The notes beneath the pieces were generated by a model. The model was not told the origin of the DNA. It was given only the letters and a program-made list of their open reading frames with translations, and searched no databases. 64,000 bases of DNA from Brachybacterium sp. YJGR34. Its GTDB lineage: Bacteria; Actinomycetota; Actinomycetes; Actinomycetales; Dermabacteraceae. Shown here one piece after another: positions 58,424 through 64,000 of the stretch. The first letter of the stretch is position 1. Each line of letters opens with the position of its first letter. The translations under genes and the position numbers were made by a program. The stretch covers positions 1 through 64,000 of the forward strand of contig NZ_PNFB01000004.1 in assembly GCF_003347015.1 (NCBI RefSeq), given 5' to 3'.

Positions 58424-59289
58424 CGGCGGGCCGCCGTGAGCGTCGACATGTCCGTCAGGGACTCCATCTCCTCGGTGGTGGGCGTCGCCACCGACTCGTA
58501 GATCCGGGCGGCGTCGCGGGGGCTCAGGCCGGTCGTGGAGCGGTCGAGGACCACGCGGCCGCCGCGCAGCCCGATCACCCGGTCCGCCAGGTCGAGCGCG
58601 AGATCGACCTGGTGGAGCGCGGTGACCACGGTGAGGCCGTCCTCCTCGCGGAGCCTCTGCAGCAGATCGAGGATCTGGCGGGAGGAGACGGGGTCCAGGG
58701 AGGCGACCGGCTCGTCCGCCAGCAGGATCCGCGGGTGCTGCATGAGGGAGCGGGCGATCGCCACCCGCTGCTGCTGACCGCCGGAGAGGGTGTCCGCCCG
58801 CTGATGGGCGCGGTCGGCGAGGCCCACACGCTCCAGCTGCTCGAGGGCCTCGAGACGGACGGCACGGGGATACATGATCAGGCCCATCCGCGGACCGCGC
58901 AGGGAGCCCAGCCGTCCGGTGCACACGTTCTCGAGCACCGACATCGCCCCCACCAGGCCGAAGTCCTGGAAGATCATGCCGATCTCGCGGCGCAGCCGGC
59001 GCAGGGCCGGTCCGGGCAGCTCGCCGACCGCCTCGCCGAGCACCTCGATGCGACCGCGGGTGGGGCGCTGCAGACCGTTGAGATGACGCAGCAGGGTGGA
59101 CTTGCCGGAGCCGGAGAGGCCCAGCAGCACGGTGATCGACCCCGGGGCGATGTCGAGGGAGACCTCGTCCAGGCCCTTGACCCCCGGGCCGAAGTCCTTG
59201 GTGACCGCCCGCAGGCTGATCGCGGGGTGGTCCGGTGCGGAGGGGGCCCCGGCGGCGGGGCGGTGGTGGTCGGAAGGCGAGGCGGTCAT
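58420..59289 (-). CDS. phnC: phosphonate ABC importer ATPase
   Basis: A 289-residue ATPase with Walker A GLSGSGKSTLLRHLNGL, Q-loop GMIFQDFGLV, signature LSGGQQQRVAIARSL, Walker B ILLADEPVASLDP and switch His in ALHQVDLAL. The last two blocks are typical of PhnC. The start at 59289 has GAAGGG upstream. It is preceded by phnD (43-base gap) and overlaps phnE by four bases. A Pro/Ala-rich stretch of about 20 residues forms the N-terminus. It energises phosphonate uptake through PhnE, with PhnD as capture protein. Confidence 0.9.
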   Translation of the reverse strand: MTASPSDHHRPAAGAPSAPDHPAISLRAVTKDFGPGVKGLDEVSLDIAPGSITVLLGLSGSGKSTLLRHLNGLQRPTRGRIEVLGEAVGELPGPALRRLRREIGMIFQDFGLVGAMSVLENVCTGRLGSLRGPRMGLIMYPRAVRLEALEQLERVGLADRAHQRADTLSGGQQQRVAIARSLMQHPRILLADEPVASLDPVSSRQILDLLQRLREEDGLTVVTALHQVDLALDLADRVIGLRGGRVVLDRSTTGLSPRDAARIYESVATPTTEEMESLTDMSTLTAARR

Positions 59290-59332
59290 GGCAGGCCCTT
59301 CGGGTCGCGGGAGCTCGGGGTCTGGGCGGCGG

Positions 59333-60298
59333 TCAGGACACCGACGAGCAGGCGTCGGCCTCGGTGACGGTGCAGATCTGGCGGATCGGGTCGTAGTCGG
59401 CGTCGGCGACGGGGACGTAGCCCCACTCGATCTCCTCGGGCAGCGCGCACTCGTCCTCGGAGGCACAGATCCCCTCGGCGACCAGGGCGGGCTTGTTGGC
59501 GCTCTCCTGGAGGGCGGTGCGGATCGCCTCGAGGGTCTCCTCGTCCAGAGTCGAGGTGTTCAGTGCGATCGGGTCCTCCGGGATCGGCGAGGACTCCCAG
59601 ACCGGGGACAGCTGCCCCTCCTCGACCTGGCCGCTGCCGGTGAGGGTCTGCAGCATCGTGTCGTGGGCGAAGGCGGCATCGACCTCACCGCCGGCCAGGG
59701 CGAGCAGGGCGGCGTCGTGCCCGCCGGCCAGGACGGCCGTGAGATCGGCCTCGAGGTCCAGGCCCGCGCTCATCAGGCCCTCCATCGGCACCAGGTAGCC
59801 GGAGGTGGAGGCCTTGTCGACGAAGGCGACCTTCTTGCCGCGCAGGTCCTCGAGGGAGCTGATCCCGCTGTCCGCGGTGACGTAGCACAGCGACTGGTAG
59901 GCGGGCTGCGTGCCCTCCTCGTGCACGGGGGCGGCGACGGCCTCGATCGGCACGCCGCCGTCCTTGGCGATGACGTAGGAGAACGGCCCGTAGCTGGCGA
60001 TGTCGATCTTCCCGGCGCGCTGGCCCTCGATGACGGCCGCGTAGTCCGAGGCGTCCTGGAAGGCGACCGTGCGCCCGGTGGCCTGCTCGAGCAGCGCCAC
60101 CACGTTGTCGAAGGTCTGCGCGAGGGACTGGGAGTTCTCGGCGGGGACGGCGGCGAAGACGAGGTCCCGCTCCTCGCCACCGGCGGCGCTGCCGCCGCAC
60201 GAGGTCAGGGCGGTGCTGCCGAGCACGGCGGCGGTGAGGGAGGTGAGGGCCGTGAGGCCCTGGCGACGGGTGAGGGTGCGGGCAGGGCGAGCGGTCAT
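59333..60298 (-). CDS. phnD: phosphonate-binding lipoprotein
   Basis: A 321-residue substrate-binding lipoprotein. The signal has TRRQGLTALTSL and a lipobox with Cys34 (LTSC), which also has a twin-arginine look. The PhnD family blocks are DLVFAAVPAENSQSL, FQDASDYAAVIEGQRAGKIDIASYGPFSY (partly shown), GKKVAFVDKASTSGYLVP and GGEVDAAFAHDTM. It captures a phosphonate (or phosphite) outside the membrane and passes it to PhnE. It follows the FAD oxidoreductase gene by 70 bases and precedes phnC. No phosphonate type can be named from sequence alone. Confidence 0.88.
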   Translation of the reverse strand: MTARPARTLTRRQGLTALTSLTAAVLGSTALTSCGGSAAGGEERDLVFAAVPAENSQSLAQTFDNVVALLEQATGRTVAFQDASDYAAVIEGQRAGKIDIASYGPFSYVIAKDGGVPIEAVAAPVHEEGTQPAYQSLCYVTADSGISSLEDLRGKKVAFVDKASTSGYLVPMEGLMSAGLDLEADLTAVLAGGHDAALLALAGGEVDAAFAHDTMLQTLTGSGQVEEGQLSPVWESSPIPEDPIALNTSTLDEETLEAIRTALQESANKPALVAEGICASEDECALPEEIEWGYVPVADADYDPIRQICTVTEADACSSVS

Positions 60299-60368
60299 GG
60301 GGAGGTCCTGTTCTGTGGAGGTCGTGACGGGCGGGCGCTGCGCGGCGTCGGACCGCGGTGGGGCGTGC

Positions 60369-61484
60369 TCAGGTCAGGAGGGCGCCGGCGAGGATCCGCT
60401 CGGCGATGCCGAAGGCGAGGGTCATGCCGATGCCGCTGGTGACCACGGCGACGGTGGTCGCCGGGTCCGGCTGCTCGAGCACCAGATGGGTGTCCGGCGC
60501 GTCGCTGTAGCAGCCCTGCCAGCGCTCGATCACCCGCGGCTCGGGGATCCCGAGCAGCGCGGAGGCCTTCGTGAGCAGGAGGGAGGAGACGCGGGCGTCG
60601 AGGAACGGCTCGGGGGAGTCGTGGCGGGCGTGCGAGTCGCCCACGAGGAGTCCGCGGTCGATCCCGGTGACCATGAGGTTCGCATCGCAGGCCAGGAGCT
60701 CCGGCTCCCGGTCCGCCAGGTCGCGGCGCAGCTCCTCGGCGCCGGGCACGGCGGCGAAGCCGTCGTAGCGGGCCAGGGAGGTGCCGCTGAGGATCGCGGT
60801 GTCCGCGCCGAGATGCGCGGGGCGCTCCACCAGGGCCATGGCGAGGGTGCAGCGGGTGATGCGGTGGCGGTCCGCGATCTCGGGGAACAGCCCGTCGATC
60901 CCGGTGCCGGGGCAGGCCACGACGCGCTCGGCGCGGTAGGTGGCGCGGGTGGTCGTCACGGCCCCCTCGGCGGTGCTCAGCACCCGCTCGCCGTGGTGGA
61001 CGCGCAGGCCCTTGTGCTGGAGGTGGGCGGTGAGGCGGGGCGCGGCCCGGCGGGGGTCGACCCGCAGGTCCAGCGGGAGGTGCGCCCCGCCCAGGAGGTC
61101 CTGCCGATCCGCCCCCAGTGCGTCACGGGTCTGCGCGGGGGTCAGCATCCGCACCTGCTCCGGGCCCCGGTGGGCGGCGAACTCCTCGAGCACGCGCAGC
61201 TCGGCGGGGGAGGCGGCGGGCACGAGCGTGCCGGGGCGCGCGACGCGGAGCCCTGACTCCGCGCCGCCGCGCAGCCAGCCGGCGCGCGAGGAGAGGGCGA
61301 GGTCGAGGTGGTCGTCGGCCTGGCCGGTGATGCAGAGGTGCCCGAAGTTCTGGATGCTCGAGCCGACGGGACGGTGGTCCTCCTCGACGAGGTGGACGTC
61401 GAGGCCCTGGCGGAGAGCGCGGTCGGCGACGGCGAGGCCGAGGATGCCGCCGCCGACGACGAGGAGATCGGTGTCGGTGGTCAT
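60369..61484 (-). CDS. FAD-dependent oxidoreductase of the phosphonate-associated (TIGR03364/HpnW) family
   Basis: A 371-residue flavoprotein of the D-amino-acid-oxidase fold. The FAD site is LLVVGGGILGLAVADRAL at the N-terminus, with the Glu in LVEEDHRPVGSSIQNFGHLC. The C-terminus has TSGIGMTLAFGIAERIL. In phosphonate clusters this group is believed to oxidise an aminophosphonate such as aminoethylphosphonate or its N-methyl form, making phosphonoacetaldehyde without a transaminase. The start at 61484 begins at the FAD motif; no good ribosome site is seen and an extension of 26 residues is possible. It heads the operon and is divergent from the GntR gene, with a palindrome TGTATATACA between. 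Confidence 0.82.
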   Translation of the reverse strand: MTTDTDLLVVGGGILGLAVADRALRQGLDVHLVEEDHRPVGSSIQNFGHLCITGQADDHLDLALSSRAGWLRGGAESGLRVARPGTLVPAASPAELRVLEEFAAHRGPEQVRMLTPAQTRDALGADRQDLLGGAHLPLDLRVDPRRAAPRLTAHLQHKGLRVHHGERVLSTAEGAVTTTRATYRAERVVACPGTGIDGLFPEIADRHRITRCTLAMALVERPAHLGADTAILSGTSLARYDGFAAVPGAEELRRDLADREPELLACDANLMVTGIDRGLLVGDSHARHDSPEPFLDARVSSLLLTKASALLGIPEPRVIERWQGCYSDAPDTHLVLEQPDPATTVAVVTSGIGMTLAFGIAERILAGALLT

Positions 61485-61524
61485 GACACGAGAGTGCACC
61501 GTCGGCGGCCCGGAAGTCGACGGA

Positions 61525-61534
61525 TGTATATACA
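61525..61534. promoter_or_regulatory. palindrome TGTATATACA, candidate GntR/PhnF operator
   Basis: A perfect ten-base palindrome, the only AT-rich spot in the divergent region between the FAD oxidoreductase and GntR genes, 40 bases upstream of the former. GntR-family sites are short palindromes of this size, so it may be bound by the regulator encoded next to it. Confidence 0.45.
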
Positions 61535-61712
61535 CGTTCCGAACATGTCTCGCACACTTCACCGGGTGTCCACCATGAGGTCACCGATGTGTTGCCGACC
61601 GCGCATCGTGGGCGCCGACCTGCGTACTATCGGGAACAGGCGGTGCCTTCCGTCGCGCCGACGACGTCGCGGCCGGGAGGTTCCAGGGACGACGAGAGGG
61701 AGCGGGGCGAGG

Positions 61713-62471
61713 ATGACGGCCACGACCAGGGGTGCGCAGACCTACCGGGAGATCGTCACCTTCCTGCGCCGGGAGATCTCCTCGGGGGCGCTGGTGCCGG
61801 GCCAGAGCCTCCCCACCGAGGCCGATCTCTGCACGCGCTTCCAGACCTCCCGCGGCCCGGTGCGCCAGGCGCTCGGCATCCTCCGCGACGAGGGGCTGAT
61901 CTCCTCGGGCCGGGGCCGACGCTCCGTGGTCCTGGAGACCGTGCCGGTGCAGCCCTTCGACGTCGCGCTCTCCTTCACCCAGTGGTGCCGTGAGATGGGG
62001 GCGGAGCCCGGACAGCGCACCGAGTCCCTCACCCGGGAGTGGGCCACCCGCGCCCAGGCGGATTCGCTCGAGATCGAGGAGGGTGATCCGATCGTCGACG
62101 TGCTGCGCCTGCGCTTCGCCGACGGCACGCCGATCATGCTCGAGCGCCTGTGCTACCCCTTCGAGGTGGGGCGGCACATCCTCTCCTTCGACCCCGACTC
62201 GGGATCGATCTACGAGCGCCTGGTGGCCTGCGGGGTCGACATCCACCACGCCACCCGGATCCTCGACGCGGTGGCCGCCGACGCGGTCGATGCCGACCTG
62301 CTGGGGATCGAGGAGGGGTCGCCCCTGATGCGCCTGCGCCGGCGGGCGTTCACCATCGAGGGCCATCCGATCGAGTGGTCCGACGACCGCTACCTGCCCA
62401 GTCACGCCCGCTTCGCCTCCACCACCGTGCGCGGCGCCGCCAACGGGCTCTCGATGCTCCGGGGCGTCTGA
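61713..62471 (+). CDS. GntR-family transcriptional regulator (HutC/PhnF type, UTRA domain)
   Basis: A 252-residue regulator. The winged helix-turn-helix spans about residues 10-75 (LPTEADLCTRFQTSRGPVRQALGIL). A UTRA effector domain follows (about 90-250), with YPFEVGRHIL, VDIHHATRILDAV and FTIEGHPIEWSDDRYLP. It is divergent from the phosphonate operon and most likely controls it, sensing a phosphonate or an intermediate such as aminoethylphosphonate. The start at 61713 has a GAGGGAG stretch upstream, and the frame upstream is unrelated. A palindrome at 61525-61534 is the candidate operator. Confidence 0.87.
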   Translation: MTATTRGAQTYREIVTFLRREISSGALVPGQSLPTEADLCTRFQTSRGPVRQALGILRDEGLISSGRGRRSVVLETVPVQPFDVALSFTQWCREMGAEPGQRTESLTREWATRAQADSLEIEEGDPIVDVLRLRFADGTPIMLERLCYPFEVGRHILSFDPDSGSIYERLVACGVDIHHATRILDAVAADAVDADLLGIEEGSPLMRLRRRAFTIEGHPIEWSDDRYLPSHARFASTTVRGAANGLSMLRGV

Positions 62472-62849
62472 GGGAGCCGGACTCCCTCTCGCTGCCGCTG
62501 CCGCTGCCGCTGCCGCTGCCGCTGCAGGCAGGTCTGCCGGGGAATCGAGGGCGAGTTCCACGGCGAAGTGACCTGCGACCGGAGCTGCGCGCCGAGCGAG
62601 TGCGCCCTCAGGCGGGGGTCTCGGCGCGCTCGGATCTCTGGGGGAAAACCCGGTGGCCCCTCCCAGCCCGGTGGGGCAGGATGGTTGATTGCGTCCGGCC
62701 ACCCTCCGCCCGCGCGACGGCACCCCGCCCGCCCGCTCCGCTTCGCGGACGGAGAATGTCCGCCCGCCCTCCTAGTCTCGTCCACGACACCCCGGCCGCT
62801 CCCGCTCCCGACGGCCGGGCCGCATCACCCTGCTCCAGGAGATCCCTCC
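62472..62849. other. gene-free stretch before the ABC exporter gene
   Basis: 378 bases between the GntR stop and the exporter start. It holds a hexanucleotide tandem repeat at its left end. A possible -10 TAGTCT (62773-62778) has no good -35. Open frames across it are shadows of no recognisable protein. Confidence 0.45.
62491..62526 (+). repeat. tandem GCTGCC repeat
   Basis: Five perfect copies of GCTGCC followed by GCTGCA, 20 bases after the GntR stop. It is a simple-sequence run outside the coding region and could vary in copy number by slippage. Confidence 0.85.
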
Positions 62850-64000
62850 ATGCTCTGGACCCTGATCCGACGCCACATCCGGCCCTACCTGCCGCACATC
62901 GGTGCCGTCGTCGTCCTCCAGCTCGTCGCGGTCCTCGCGACGCTGTACCTGCCCAGCCTCAACGCGGACATCATCGACAACGGTGTGGCCACGGGCGATA
63001 CCGACTACATCTGGCGCGTCGGCGGGCTCATGCTGGCCGTCGCGATGGTCCAGCTGATCGCCGCGATCGCCTCGGTCTGGTTCGGGGCGCGCGTCGCCAT
63101 GGGGATGGGCCGCGACGTGCGCCGCTCGATCTATCGGCGCGTGGACCGCTTCTCCACCGAGGAGATGGGACGCTTCGGCGCGCCCACGCTCATCACGCGC
63201 GCCACGAACGACGTCCAGCAGGTGCAGATGCTGGTGCTGATGACGCTGAACTTCATGGTCATGGTGCCGATCATGGCCATCGGCGGGATCATCATGGCGA
63301 TCCAGGAGGATCCCGGTCTCTCCTGGCTGGTGTGGGTCTCCGTGCCCGTGCTGATGCTCATCGTCGGTCTCCTGGTCACACGCCTGATGCCGCTGTTCGA
63401 GCGCATGCAGACCAACATCGACTCCATCAACGGCGTGATGCGCGAGCAGATCATGGGCATCCGCGTGGTCCGCGCCTTCGTCCGCGAGCGCCACGAGACC
63501 GCCCGCTTCGAGGACGCGAACGCCACCCTCACCGACACCTCGGTGCGGATCGGGCGCCTGTTCGTCATCATGGGCCCGGCCATCACCGTCGTCCTCCACC
63601 TCGCCACCGCCGCCGTGCTGTGGTTCGGCGGCCATCGCGTGGACGCGGGGCTGGTGCAGGTGGGAGCCCTGACCGCCTTCATGCAGTACCTGCTGCAGAT
63701 CCTCATGGCGGTCATGATGGGCACCTTCATGTTCATGATGTTCCCGCGCGCGATCATCAGCGCACGGCGCATCGGCGAGGTCCTCGAGACCCTCCCCACC
63801 CTCGCCGAGCCGGCGCATCCGGTGGCGATCGAGGCCGACGGCGGCGGCGCCTCCCTTGAGTTCCGCGACGTCACCTTCTCCTACCCGGGCGCGGACTCGC
63901 CCGTCCTGGACGGGGTGAGCTTCACCGCCGAGGCCGGCAAGACCACCGCGATCATCGGCTCCACCGGCGCCGGCAAGACCACGCTGGTCAACCTGGTCCC
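62850..64000 (+). CDS. ABC exporter half (membrane plus ATPase domain), 3-prime end outside the window
   Basis: The first 383 codons of an ABC exporter. Six membrane helices lie in about residues 15-310 (MLWTLIRRHIRPYLPHIG at the start; the coupling region EEMGRFGAPTLITRATNDVQQVQ is typical). The ATPase part begins near residue 335, with LEFRDVTFSYPGA and Walker A GSTGAGKTTLVNL; the signature and Walker B lie beyond the window. It should act as a homo- or heterodimer exporting drugs, lipids or peptides; many actinobacterial genes of this kind are followed by a second half-transporter. The start has AGGAG nine bases upstream. The gene is cut by the window edge, not truncated in nature as far as can be seen. 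Confidence 0.88.
   Translation, partial: MLWTLIRRHIRPYLPHIGAVVVLQLVAVLATLYLPSLNADIIDNGVATGDTDYIWRVGGLMLAVAMVQLIAAIASVWFGARVAMGMGRDVRRSIYRRVDRFSTEEMGRFGAPTLITRATNDVQQVQMLVLMTLNFMVMVPIMAIGGIIMAIQEDPGLSWLVWVSVPVLMLIVGLLVTRLMPLFERMQTNIDSINGVMREQIMGIRVVRAFVRERHETARFEDANATLTDTSVRIGRLFVIMGPAITVVLHLATAAVLWFGGHRVDAGLVQVGALTAFMQYLLQILMAVMMGTFMFMMFPRAIISARRIGEVLETLPTLAEPAHPVAIEADGGGASLEFRDVTFSYPGADSPVLDGVSFTAEAGKTTAIIGSTGAGKTTLVNLV

Overview
The window is a stretch of very GC-rich (about 70 percent or more) chromosome with strong actinobacterial character. It has GTG/ATG starts with GGAGG-type ribosome sites, many ATGA or TGATG gene overlaps, leaderless-looking starts, a DUF222/13E12 HNH protein, an actinobacterial-type LexA box and a CE1758/CE1759 oxidoreductase pair. 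Gene content suggests a Micrococcales member, possibly Brachybacterium or another Dermabacteraceae; this genus guess is inference only. No rRNA, insertion sequence, phage gene or CRISPR array was seen.

Region 1 (1-31 kb) is mostly a carbohydrate-use locus. It holds a secreted pectate lyase, an acetyl-xylan-esterase-like hydrolase, two GH95 glycosidases (alpha-L-fucosidase/alpha-L-galactosidase type), a coupled trio of Gfo/Idh dehydrogenase, DUF993 and sugar isomerase/epimerase, and a heparinase II/III-like gene broken by a frameshift. It also holds a LacI regulator, a DUF2264 protein, a second coupled cassette (DeoR/LacI-hybrid regulator, isomerase/epimerase, 2-hydroxyacid dehydrogenase), and a five-domain Opp-type importer with both ATPases fused in one chain. 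Three near-identical LacI-type boxes, two of them just downstream of good sigma-70-type promoters, tie the Gfo/Idh operon, DUF2264 and the importer into one likely regulon. Housekeeping-like genes (a DUF222 HNH protein, kinase, HIT and glutaredoxin-like proteins) sit between the two GH95 genes.

Region 2 (31-44 kb) is mixed. It has an FMN reductase/LLM flavin oxidoreductase pair behind a MarR-like palindrome, a phosphotransferase, an S9 peptidase, a MetQ-MetI-MetN methionine importer, an Ohr/OsmC protein, and a membrane-anchored collagen-like protein that looks like a catalytically dead YpfJ metallopeptidase. A LexA-box-controlled radical SAM protein, tRNA-Ser(GGA), and a divergent tyrosyl-tRNA synthetase follow. 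The synthetase has an elaborate leader: a leaderless 23-codon upstream ORF, two competing hairpins, a strong stem-loop, and a sequence able to mask its ribosome site.

Region 3 (44-56 kb) carries a MetPS-type sodium symporter with its 36-residue subunit, a divergent abgB-abgT pair, a membrane protein/histidine kinase/response regulator operon, a PNPOx-family enzyme, a GNAT acetyltransferase and a CidA/LrgB pair. Region 4 (54.8-62.5 kb) is a phosphonate uptake and breakdown cluster: PhnD, PhnC, a fused double PhnE, a PhnX-like hydrolase, a zinc alcohol dehydrogenase, an FAD oxidoreductase and a divergent GntR regulator. The window ends inside an ABC exporter gene.
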